Shown one piece after another: positions 1 to 8,301 of a stretch of 12,988 bases of DNA (the first letter of the stretch is position 1; each line of letters starts with the position of its first letter). Location of the stretch: contig JAGHUB010000427.1 in NCBI GenBank assembly GCA_018065025.1, positions 1 through 12,988 of the forward strand, written 5' to 3'. The stretch is from Candidatus Equihabitans merdae (GTDB lineage Bacteria; Bacillota; Clostridia; Lachnospirales; Lachnospiraceae). The notes below the pieces were generated by a model, which saw only the letters and a program-made list of their open reading frames with translations, had not been told where the DNA came from and did no database searches. Both the position numbers and the translations under genes were made by a program.

Positions 1-169
1 GCCGGGTATCCGTGAAGAAGTAGAGAAGGCTTCCGAAACCATCAAGGCTATCGCTGTTACAGCTGAAGGTCTGAAAGAGTTCGATATGAGCCTTGGCAAC
101 CAGACAGATGATGAAAGAGAAATCATTCTGGACGGCTGTTTGATCAATTACTATAAAGCTCATGCCTAA
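1..169 (+). CDS. C-terminal end of an upstream gene, possibly aconitase family (5' partial)
   Basis: An open frame enters from the left edge, with its first whole codon at position 2, and ends at TAA 167-169, giving 55 residues. Codon use (CTG, GGT, ATC, ACA) matches the neighbouring genes. The last part contains DEREIILDGCLINYYKAHA. A tail of the type 'EREIILxGxLINYY' reminds me of the C-terminus of the monomeric aconitate hydratase/3-isopropylmalate dehydratase-like family, but this is memory of a short motif and not a domain match. The fragment carries no catalytic residue that would settle the function. A stem-loop with a U-tract about 75 nt downstream suggests that this gene ends its own transcription unit and is separate from the ABC transporter. 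That it is a real coding end is fairly sure; the family is a guess. Confidence 0.55.
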   Translation, partial: PGIREEVEKASETIKAIAVTAEGLKEFDMSLGNQTDDEREIILDGCLINYYKAHA

Positions 170-244
170 ATAGGAGTTTTGTTCAAGCAATGCCCTAGTA
201 ATTGACTGCTTGTTTTAGAAAAACATCATAAATTCAAATATAGT

Positions 245-279
245 AAAAAACAGCTTTCCCTGTGGAAGGCTGTTTTTTC
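245..279 (+). terminator. Intrinsic terminator of the upstream gene
   Basis: The stem AAAAAACAGCTTTCC pairs with GGAAGGCTGTTTTTT across a 4-nt loop (one G:T wobble). The 3' arm runs into a T-run, as in a rho-independent terminator. The A-run before the stem makes it potentially bidirectional. It lies 75 nt after the stop of the upstream gene and 42 nt before the -35 box of the ABC transporter promoter. Confidence 0.85.
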
Positions 280-320
280 TTATATATGACAGACTAATTA
301 TAAGAAAAATTTATGATTTG

Positions 321-349
321 TTGACTTTCGCGCTTTGAAGTGTTATAGT
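321..349 (+). promoter_or_regulatory. Sigma-A type promoter of the ABC transporter
   Basis: TTGACT (321-326) and TATAGT (344-349) are separated by exactly 17 bp. TG at 341-342, one base before the -10 box, adds an extended -10 element. The start point would be near 355-357, giving a leader of about 60 nt before the ATG at 416. Such a leader is too short for a T-box or a large riboswitch. The match to the vegetative consensus is strong. Confidence 0.8.
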
Positions 350-380
350 CGCTTCTGGTCGCGAAAACAGAATAAGCGAC
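326..380 (+). repeat. Two interleaved 7-bp inverted repeats at the ABC transporter promoter
   Basis: TTTCGCG (326-332) is the reverse complement of CGCGAAA (360-366), and GTCGCTT (348-354) is the reverse complement of AAGCGAC (374-380). Together they cover the spacer, the -10 end and the first ~25 transcribed bases, where a repressor would be expected to bind. Because the probable start point falls inside the 5' arm of the second pair, they are better read as DNA sites than as an RNA hairpin. Chance occurrence is possible, since each arm is only 7 bp. Confidence 0.4.
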
Positions 381-415
381 ATGGAATTGTATTTATATAT
401 TTGGGAGGAAATATT

Positions 416-1375
416 ATGAAGAACATTAAAAAGCTTTTGGCTGTTGCTCTTGCATCTGTCATGGTTCTGAGCCTTGGCGCATGCGGCACAAAAGCCAAGT
501 ACAACGTTGGTGTATGCCAGCTGGTTCAGCATCCGGCTCTGGATGCCGCTACAGAAGGTTTCCAGGATGCTCTGACAGAAGCTCTTGGTAAGGACGTCGC
601 TTTTGACGTACAGAACGCTTCCGGCGAAAGCAACAACTGCAACACTATCATCAATGGTTTCGTATCAGACAAAGTTAACCTGATCATGGCTAACGCTACA
701 CCGCCTCTGCAGGCTGCTGCTTCTGCTACAGCTGATATCCCCATCCTGGGCACATCTGTTACAGACTACGCTACAGCTCTTGAAATCGATGACTGGACAG
801 GTACTGTCGGTACAAACGTTTCCGGTACATCCGATCTGGCTCCCCTTGATCAGCAGGCTGCTATGCTTCAGGAACTGTTCCCGGATGCCAAGAATGTTGG
901 TCTTCTGTTCTGCTCAGCTGAAGCTAACTCCGTATATCAGTGTGATGTCATCGAAGGTTATCTGACAGAAATGGGTTACACTGTTGAACGTTTCGCTTTC
1001 ACAGATACAAACGATGTTAACTCAGTAACACAGGCTGCTGCCGATGCTTCTGACGTTATCTACATCCCCACTGATAACACAGCTGCTTCTAATACAGAAG
1101 CTATCGCTAACGTTCTTATCCCCGCCGGTGTTCCGGTTATCGCCGGTGAAGAAGGTATCTGCGCAGGTTGTGGTGTTGCCACACTGTCTATCAGCTACTA
1201 TGACCTTGGCTACACAACAGGTCAGATGGCTGCCAAGATCCTGGCTGAAGGTGCTGACATCTCAACTATGGCTGTTGAATATGCTCCCAATGTTGTTAAG
1301 AAGTACAATGTTGCCAACTGCGAAGCACTGAACATCACAATTCCGGACGATTACGAAGCTATTGAAGCTGAATAA
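416..1375 (+). CDS. ABC transporter substrate-binding lipoprotein, TrpX-like
   Basis: This is the extracellular ligand-binding component of a three-gene ABC importer, 319 aa. The ATG at 416 is chosen because GGGAGGAA lies just upstream (403-410) and because it yields a proper signal peptide: positive residues K2, K5 and K6, a hydrophobic core, and lipobox L20-G21-A22-C23, so Cys23 should be lipidated and anchor the protein in the membrane. An in-frame ATG at 335 would lie before the expected transcription start. The mature part begins YNVGVCQLVQHPALDAATEG, typical of the COG2984/ABC_sub_bind family, which includes the TrpX proteins of putative tryptophan importers. It reads as two Rossmann-like lobes (about residues 30-150 and 150-290). 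Family membership is confident. The ligand is not: members of this family are annotated for tryptophan, tyrosine or unknown substrates. Its own promoter precedes it, and a terminator-like hairpin separates it from the permease. Confidence 0.9.
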   Translation: MKNIKKLLAVALASVMVLSLGACGTKAKYNVGVCQLVQHPALDAATEGFQDALTEALGKDVAFDVQNASGESNNCNTIINGFVSDKVNLIMANATPPLQAAASATADIPILGTSVTDYATALEIDDWTGTVGTNVSGTSDLAPLDQQAAMLQELFPDAKNVGLLFCSAEANSVYQCDVIEGYLTEMGYTVERFAFTDTNDVNSVTQAAADASDVIYIPTDNTAASNTEAIANVLIPAGVPVIAGEEGICAGCGVATLSISYYDLGYTTGQMAAKILAEGADISTMAVEYAPNVVKKYNVANCEALNITIPDDYEAIEAE

Positions 1376-1394
1376 TTATTCTGTTAGTATTATG

Positions 1395-1427
1395 CAGCGG
1401 AAAGAGTCAATTCTTTCCGCTGTTTTT
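1395..1427 (+). terminator. Hairpin with U-tract between binding protein and permease (partial terminator)
   Basis: CAGCGGAAAGA (1395-1405) pairs perfectly with TCTTTCCGCTG (1412-1422) over a 6-nt loop, followed by TTTTT (1423-1427). It begins about 20 nt after the binding-protein stop and lies inside the apparent operon. Such hairpins commonly let only part of the transcripts continue, and protect the upstream mRNA, so that more binding protein than permease/ATPase is made. No clear new promoter was seen before the permease, which favours leaky termination over a full stop. Confidence 0.75.
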
Positions 1428-1437
1428 CGGTATATAC

Positions 1438-1454
1438 CCCGATCTGTGATCGGG
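1438..1454 (+). repeat. Short GC-rich hairpin upstream of the permease gene
   Basis: CCCGATC (1438-1444) and GATCGGG (1448-1454) form a perfect 7-bp stem with a 3-nt TGT loop, about 50 nt before the permease ATG. No T-run follows, so it is not a terminator. It could protect the 5' end of a processed permease/ATPase message, or it could be chance. Confidence 0.4.
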
Positions 1455-1504
1455 AGGCCGAGTCGTTTCTGATAGATTTAGTTTAATTGAGGTGGGCATC
1501 AACT

Positions 1505-2446
1505 ATGGGTTTTTTCGGATCTCTTATTAATGCTATGCCCGGCGCTGTCGGACAGGGTATCATCTGGGGTATCATGGCCATCGGTGTGTATATCACATTC
1601 CGTGTCCTTGATATCGCCGATCTGACAGTTGACGGTTCTTTGTGTACCGGTGGTGCAGTCTGCGTCATCATGACTTTAAGCGGTGCACCTATGTGGCTGG
1701 CTCTTCTGGTTGCTGTTATTGCAGGCATGGCAGCCGGTCTTGCTACAGGTTTATTCCAGACGGTTTGCGGTATTCCGGCTATCCTTGCCGGTATCCTGAC
1801 TCAGTTGGGCCTGTATTCTGTTAATCTGCGTATTATGGGTATCGGTACAGGCGGCGGCAAAGCCAACCTGCCGATCTCTGTCGATAAATACAACCTTCTG
1901 GTGTCTTCTCGTTATCTGACATCTGTGGGTATCAGAAATCCGCTGGTTGCTCTGACCATCATCACAGCTGTATTGATCGTGGTCATCTACTGGTTCTTTG
2001 GTCGTGAGATCGGCTGCGCTATGCGTGCTACCGGTTCCAACCCCAACATGTCCAGAGCTCAGGGTATCAATACAGACCTGATGAAGGTGCTGGGTCTTAT
2101 GTTCTCCAACGGTCTGGTTGCTTTCTCCGGTGCTCTGCTGGCTCAGTATCAGGGCTTCTCTGATGTCAATATGGGCCGTGGTGCCATCGTTATCGGTCTG
2201 GCTGCTGTTATTATCGGTGAAGTTATTTTTGAAAAGATCTTCAGAAACTTCGCTCTTAAGCTGATGGCCTGCGTATTTGGTGCCATTATCTACTATATCG
2301 TTATCCAGATCGTTCTGCGTCTGGGTCTGTCAACCGACGATCTGAAACTTCTGACTGCTTTGGTCGTAGCTCTGTTCCTCAGCGTTCCTTATTGGAAGAA
2401 GAGACATTTCTCCAAGTCAAAGAAGGGAGGCGCCGCCAATGCTTAA
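1505..2446 (+). CDS. ABC transporter permease, TrpY-like
   Basis: This is the membrane channel subunit of the importer, 313 aa from the ATG at 1505. That start is preferred to the in-frame TTG at 1487 because GAGGTGGG (1489-1496) sits at the right distance before it and overlaps codons of the longer version. The protein is almost wholly hydrophobic, with about eight or nine membrane segments and short loops. The early segment GIMAIGVYITFRVLDIADLT and the later RATGSNPNMSRAQGIN loop are typical of the COG4120/BPD_transp_2 permeases that pair with COG2984 binding proteins; the latter loop resembles the coupling helix that touches the ATPase. It overlaps the ATPase start by 8 nt (2439-2446), so translation of the two is probably coupled. 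The C-terminus is basic (KKRHFSKSKKGG), consistent with a cytoplasmic tail. Confidence 0.9.
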   Translation: MGFFGSLINAMPGAVGQGIIWGIMAIGVYITFRVLDIADLTVDGSLCTGGAVCVIMTLSGAPMWLALLVAVIAGMAAGLATGLFQTVCGIPAILAGILTQLGLYSVNLRIMGIGTGGGKANLPISVDKYNLLVSSRYLTSVGIRNPLVALTIITAVLIVVIYWFFGREIGCAMRATGSNPNMSRAQGINTDLMKVLGLMFSNGLVAFSGALLAQYQGFSDVNMGRGAIVIGLAAVIIGEVIFEKIFRNFALKLMACVFGAIIYYIVIQIVLRLGLSTDDLKLLTALVVALFLSVPYWKKRHFSKSKKGGAANA

Positions 2447-3233
2447 GATTGAAAATGTTACTAAGGTTTTTAATGCCGGTACAGTTAATGAGAAAGTTGC
2501 TCTTAACGGTCTGAGCCTTCATCTGAACGAAGGTGACTTCTGTACCGTTATCGGTGGTAATGGTGCCGGTAAGAGTACCATGCTTAATGCCATCGCCGGT
2601 GTATGGGGCGTAGACGAAGGCAACATCATTATCGACGGTCAGGATGTCACAAAACTGCCGGAATTCAAGCGTGCTTCCTTCCTGGGTCGTGTTTTCCAGG
2701 ATCCTATGATGGGTACAGCTCCCACCATGCAAATCGTTGAGAATCTGGCCCTGGCTGCCAGACGCGGCAAGAAGCGTACACTTCGTCCTTCTATCAGCAA
2801 GGCAGAAATCGAAGAATTCCGTGACAAGCTGGCTATGCTGGACCTGGGTCTGGAAAATCGTATGACCACAAAAGTTGGTCTTCTTTCCGGTGGTCAGAGA
2901 CAGGCTATCACCCTTTTGATGGCATCTCTTCGTCAGCCCAAGGTATTGCTTCTGGACGAACATACAGCCGCTCTTGACCCCAAGACAGCTGCCAAGGTTC
3001 TGGAACTGTCCGACCGTATTGTTGAAGATAACAATCTGACCACTTTGATGGTTACACACAACATGCGTGATGCCATCGCTCACGGCAATCGTCTCATCAT
3101 GCTGAACAACGGTCGCGTTGTTCTGGACATCGCCGGAGAAGATAAGAAGAAGCTTACCGTTTCAGATCTGCTGCAGCGCTTCAGCGTCGCCAGCGGTGAA
3201 GAATTCGTTAATGACCGTGCACTTCTGGGCTAA
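2439..3233 (+). CDS. ABC transporter ATP-binding protein, TrpZ-like
   Basis: This is the ATPase that powers the importer, 264 aa. All nucleotide-binding motifs are visible: Walker A GGNGAGKST (39-47), Q-loop Gln87 in VFQDP, signature LSGGQ (149-153), Walker B LLLDE (170-174) followed by D-loop ALD, and the switch histidine His207 in VTHNM. Here the residue after the catalytic Glu174 is His (DEHTAALDP), typical of this COG1101 subfamily, where most ABC ATPases have Pro. The start lies inside the end of the permease gene, with AAGGGAGG (2423-2430) upstream. The length is normal for a single NBD, and two copies would act per transporter. It is the last gene of the unit and is closed by tandem terminators. 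Confidence 0.92.
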   Translation: MLKIENVTKVFNAGTVNEKVALNGLSLHLNEGDFCTVIGGNGAGKSTMLNAIAGVWGVDEGNIIIDGQDVTKLPEFKRASFLGRVFQDPMMGTAPTMQIVENLALAARRGKKRTLRPSISKAEIEEFRDKLAMLDLGLENRMTTKVGLLSGGQRQAITLLMASLRQPKVLLLDEHTAALDPKTAAKVLELSDRIVEDNNLTTLMVTHNMRDAIAHGNRLIMLNNGRVVLDIAGEDKKKLTVSDLLQRFSVASGEEFVNDRALLG

Positions 3234-3257
3234 AAAAAGACAATATAAAAGACTTGT

Positions 3258-3297
3258 AAAGACCATCAAGGTTAAAGACTTTGATGGTCTTTTTTTG
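3258..3297 (+). terminator. First terminator after the ABC operon
   Basis: AAAGACCATCAA (3258-3269) pairs perfectly over 12 bp with TTGATGGTCTTT (3281-3292), with an 11-nt loop, and the arm runs into a run of eight T. It is a strong rho-independent terminator starting 24 nt after the ATPase stop. Confidence 0.92.
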
Positions 3298-3317
3298 TGG
3301 TTGGAACCACCTTTTTT
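3297..3317 (+). terminator. Second, adjacent terminator
   Basis: GTGGT (3297-3301) pairs with ACCAC (3306-3310) over a tight 4-nt loop, followed after one C by TTTTTT (3312-3317). It begins directly where the T-tract of the first terminator ends, so the two act in tandem and insulate the ATPase operon from read-through. Confidence 0.65.
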
Positions 3318-3432
3318 AAGTGATCAGAAGCATTATTTTCGATGTTAGGTACAGATAGGTAAGTATTTGCATATACAATTGTCAGGTATTTGTATAGCTG
3401 AAAATAATTTAGTCAAATTGTGCATAACATCA

Positions 3433-3462
3433 AAAAATTTTGCTTGAACACACAAAATTTTT
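3433..3462 (+). repeat. 10-bp A/T inverted repeat overlapping the V-ATPase promoter
   Basis: AAAAATTTTG (3433-3442) is the reverse complement of CAAAATTTTT (3453-3462), with a 10-bp spacer that holds the predicted -35 box. The core palindrome AAAATTTT also occurs as two copies exactly 20 bp apart (3434-3441 and 3454-3461), about two helical turns, which would put both on the same DNA face. It may be an operator, or A-tracts that bend DNA near the promoter. In AT-rich intergenic DNA, chance is a real alternative. Confidence 0.4.
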
Positions 3463-3472
3463 GTATTAATAT
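3444..3472 (+). promoter_or_regulatory. Likely promoter of the V-type ATPase operon
   Basis: TTGAAC (3444-3449) and TAATAT (3467-3472) are spaced by 17 bp, 31 nt before the first ATG of the operon. The -35 box matches well and the -10 box matches at four of six positions, so it is a moderate vegetative-type promoter. It is the best candidate in the 270-bp gap that follows the ABC terminators. The rest of that gap (about 3318-3430) is AT-rich; the only thing I noted in it is an imperfect repeat of GTATTTG at 3363 and 3386. Confidence 0.6.
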
Positions 3473-3503
3473 TACAGGTAATAACAACTTGGAGGTGAAT
3501 GCT

Positions 3504-3812
3504 ATGATAGGTGACAACATCAAAGCCGTCAAAGCAGCAGAATCCCAGGCGGAACAGATTCTGGCTGAGGCCCGTGCAGAAGCTTCGAAGATTAAAGAAG
3601 ATGCACGTGAGGCAGCCAAGCAGCTGAAAGCTGACGCTGTTGAAAGAGGCAGGAAGGTAGAAAAGATGCTTCTGAAACAGGCTGATGCCGAAGGTGAGGC
3701 TTATAAAGCCGACGCACGGATCGAAACCGCCAAGGAAACTGAAGCCCTGAAGGCGATCGCAGCTACAAAAGAACAATTAGCTGTTGAAACCGTCATGAAG
3801 GAAATTGTTTAG
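3504..3812 (+). CDS. ntpF: V-type ATPase subunit G/H, peripheral stalk (NtpF/AhaH-like)
   Basis: A small peripheral-stalk subunit, 102 aa, that pairs with subunit E to hold the A3B3 head still while the rotor turns. The ATG at 3504 follows GGAGGTG (3491-3497) at good spacing; the longer frame to 3420 would begin before the promoter. The sequence is almost entirely Ala/Glu/Lys-rich alpha helix (AEQILAEARAEASKIKEDAR) with heptad-like repeats, as expected for a long coiled coil, and has no membrane segment. It is the first gene of the operon, matching E. hirae ntpF. It ends in TAG, followed in the same frame by five codons and TAA (3825-3827). Family assignment rests on composition, size and position, since coiled coils carry few diagnostic residues. 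Confidence 0.85.
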   Translation: MIGDNIKAVKAAESQAEQILAEARAEASKIKEDAREAAKQLKADAVERGRKVEKMLLKQADAEGEAYKADARIETAKETEALKAIAATKEQLAVETVMKEIV

Positions 3813-3861
3813 ACAACAAAAAAGTAACTGGAGAATATGGTAAGAAAGGCAGGCAATAAGC

Positions 3862-6353
<2,492 letters not shown>

Positions 6354-6389
6354 TACTCGATCACCGTCAGAGACTAAGGAGATATAAAT

Positions 6390-6980
6390 ATGGCAGGAAT
6401 TGAAAAAATCACTGATGAGATCCTGCAGGAAGCTAAAGTTAAAGCAGAAGAGATTCTGAGCGCTGCCAGAGAAGCCGCTTCCGAGATCGAAGCAGCTGCC
6501 AAGGCAGAAGGCGAAGCAGAGTGCGAGACAATCGTTAACTCCGCTAAGAAGAAGGCTGAAGAAGTTAAGGCTCGTGCCGTTTCTCAGTCTTCCCTGGAAA
6601 AACGCCAGGCCGTTCTTCTGGCTAAACAGGAGATCATCGAAAATGTTATCGGCAAAGCTTATGCTGATCTGGAGAATCAGGGCGACGAAGCCTATTTCGC
6701 TATGATCAGAAAGCTGCTGATTAAATCTGTCAGACCTCAGGAAGGCGAGATCAGCTTCTCAGCTAAAGATATGGCTCGTCTGCCGGAAGGTTTTGCACAG
6801 GCCGTGGCACATATTGCTGAAGCATATGGCGGCAAGCTTTCTATTTCAAAGGAAGCTGCTCCTATCGACAGCGGTTTCGTGCTGAAATACGGCGGAATTG
6901 AGGAGAACTGTTCACTTAAGGCCCTGTTTGATTCCATGAAGGATCGTATGCAGGATGCCGTGAACGCAGTACTTTGGTAA
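6390..6980 (+). CDS. ntpE: V-type ATPase subunit E, peripheral stalk
   Basis: A peripheral-stalk subunit, 196 aa, that forms the stalk with G/H and whose C-terminal domain caps a B subunit. Residues 1 to about 90 are a charged Ala/Glu/Lys-rich helix (EILSAAREAASEIEAAAKAE), and the rest is a mixed alpha/beta domain ending SMKDRMQDAVNAVLW, where the pattern 'D...R..i...Lw/f' is usual for bacterial subunit E. AAGGAG upstream (6376-6381) supports the ATG at 6390. It lies between K and C as in E. hirae. Length is in the normal range. Confidence 0.92.
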   Translation: MAGIEKITDEILQEAKVKAEEILSAAREAASEIEAAAKAEGEAECETIVNSAKKKAEEVKARAVSQSSLEKRQAVLLAKQEIIENVIGKAYADLENQGDEAYFAMIRKLLIKSVRPQEGEISFSAKDMARLPEGFAQAVAHIAEAYGGKLSISKEAAPIDSGFVLKYGGIEENCSLKALFDSMKDRMQDAVNAVLW

Positions 6981-6992
6981 AGGAGAGCGAAT

Positions 6993-7964
6993 ATGGGATC
7001 TTTTAATGATGTATATGCCGTATCGCAAATCCGTGTCAAAGAAAAAACACTGTTGTCCAATGCTGACATCAGTCAGATCGTTTCCCTGAAAGACGAAAAG
7101 GCCATCATGGACTTCCTGCAGGAGAAGGGCTGGGGCGATCCCGCCGTTCCTCAGACTGTAGAAGAAGTACTGACAGCCGAGGAAACCAAAGCTTTCGAGA
7201 CCATGACCGATCTTAATATCGATGAAGACGTCTTCGAAGTTTTAAGTTATCCCAAGCTGTTCCACAACCTGAAGGCCGCTATCAAGGAAGTTTGCACAGA
7301 AGGCAATCATCCCGGTGCATTCTATCAGGATATCGAACTGAATCGAGAGGCTATGACAGCCATCGTTCGTGAGAAAGCCTTTGATAAACTGCCGGATGCC
7401 ATGTCTGAAGCCGCTCCCAGAGCCTACGAGGCTATGCTGGTCAACCGCGACGGACAGATGTGCGACGTGATCTGCGACAGAGCCTGTCTGGATGCCATGG
7501 AACATGTGGCTCAGACATCACCTCATGAAATCCTGAGAGATTATGAAGAATCAACTGTAGCGGTTACGGACATCCGTATTGCAGTACGTTGCGCCAAGAC
7601 CGGTAAGTCCCTGGCCTTCCTGAAGGAAGCCCTGGCACCTTGCACAAGTCTGGATGTCAACCGTATCGCCCAGGCCGCATCCGACGGTATGGATTCTCTG
7701 CTCAACTATCTGAATGAACGCGGATTTGAAGAGGCAGCCGAAGCCCTTAAGGTATCGGATTCTGCATTTGAGCGCTGGTGTGACAATCACCTGATCGAGT
7801 CTATTCAGCCTCAGAGCATCAATCCTTTTACACTGGGTCCGGTAGTGGCTTATTATCTGGCCAGAAAGAACGAGATCAAGACGATCCGTATCATCCTGAC
7901 CGCTAAGGCCAACGGAGTTCCTGAAGAGGTGATCCGGGAAAGGATTAGGGAAATGTATGTCTAA
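6993..7964 (+). CDS. ntpC: V-type ATPase subunit C (d/AC39 homologue)
   Basis: The funnel-shaped coupling subunit, 323 aa, that links the central stalk D/F to the membrane K ring. The start ATG 6993 follows AAAGGAGAG (6979-6987) immediately after the subunit E stop. The protein is soluble and mostly helical with three related helical repeats. It opens YAVSQIRVKEKTLLSNADI, in the region where family members carry a conserved 'vR..E..LL' stretch. The C-terminal VVAYYLARKNEIKTIRIIL is a typical end segment ('yylake.Eik.iRiil'). Its last 8 nt overlap the start of subunit F. Confidence 0.93.
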   Translation: MGSFNDVYAVSQIRVKEKTLLSNADISQIVSLKDEKAIMDFLQEKGWGDPAVPQTVEEVLTAEETKAFETMTDLNIDEDVFEVLSYPKLFHNLKAAIKEVCTEGNHPGAFYQDIELNREAMTAIVREKAFDKLPDAMSEAAPRAYEAMLVNRDGQMCDVICDRACLDAMEHVAQTSPHEILRDYEESTVAVTDIRIAVRCAKTGKSLAFLKEALAPCTSLDVNRIAQAASDGMDSLLNYLNERGFEEAAEALKVSDSAFERWCDNHLIESIQPQSINPFTLGPVVAYYLARKNEIKTIRIILTAKANGVPEEVIRERIREMYV

Positions 7965-8301
7965 GATAGCAGTCATGGGAGATTATGACAGCATCTATGG
8001 TTTCGCAACATTGGGGCTGGACACATTTCCCGTAAATGAGACAGAAGAGGCAGCCAAGCTGCTGAAGAGACTGTCAGCAAACGAATACGGCATTATCTAC
8101 ATTACAGAGGAGTTAGCTGCTTCTCTCGATAAAGAAATCAAAGTTTACGCTGATGTGCCTGTACCGGCAATCATTCAGATTCCCGGTATCAAAGGCAACA
8201 CAGGTGCCGGTATTAACGGCGTTAAGAAGTCTGTTGAACAGGCAGTCGGTTCCGATATCCTGTTCGGTGGCGTATCCTCTGAGGAAGGAGAAACAAAGTG
8301 A
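7957..8301 (+). CDS. ntpG: V-type ATPase subunit F, central stalk (E. hirae NtpG)
   Basis: A small central-stalk subunit, 114 aa, that binds subunit D in the rotor. It begins [20 protein letters not shown], the classic opening of this Rossmann-like fold (Ivv.GD.dsv.GF.l.G), with IIYITEELA in the middle and VPAIIQIPG about residues 68-76, also typical. The C-terminal helix is present and the length is normal. The start overlaps subunit C by 8 nt and the TGA stop overlaps the GTG start of subunit A (GTGA, 8298-8301), giving a translationally coupled block C-F-A. The gene is named ntpG in E. hirae and atpF in other naming schemes. Confidence 0.94.
   Translation: MSKIAVMGDYDSIYGFATLGLDTFPVNETEEAAKLLKRLSANEYGIIYITEELAASLDKEIKVYADVPVPAIIQIPGIKGNTGAGINGVKKSVEQAVGSDILFGGVSSEEGETK

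Noticed and set aside
184..216. CAAGCA/TGCTTG arms followed by TTTT just after the upstream gene
   Set aside because: The stem is only 6 bp with a 17-nt loop, and the much better terminator at 245-279 follows at once.
2379..3083. Long reverse-strand open frame of 234 codons opposite the ABC ATPase
   Set aside because: It lies fully across genes with clear ABC transporter motifs on the + strand, has no ribosome binding site, and its composition (Cys/His/Gln/Thr-rich) is that of a shadow frame.
3345..3776. Reverse-strand open frame of 143 codons opposite the first ATPase gene
   Set aside because: Its Phe/Cys/Leu-rich sequence is the mirror of the Ala/Glu/Lys coiled coil of subunit G/H and of AT-rich promoter DNA; no start signal was seen.
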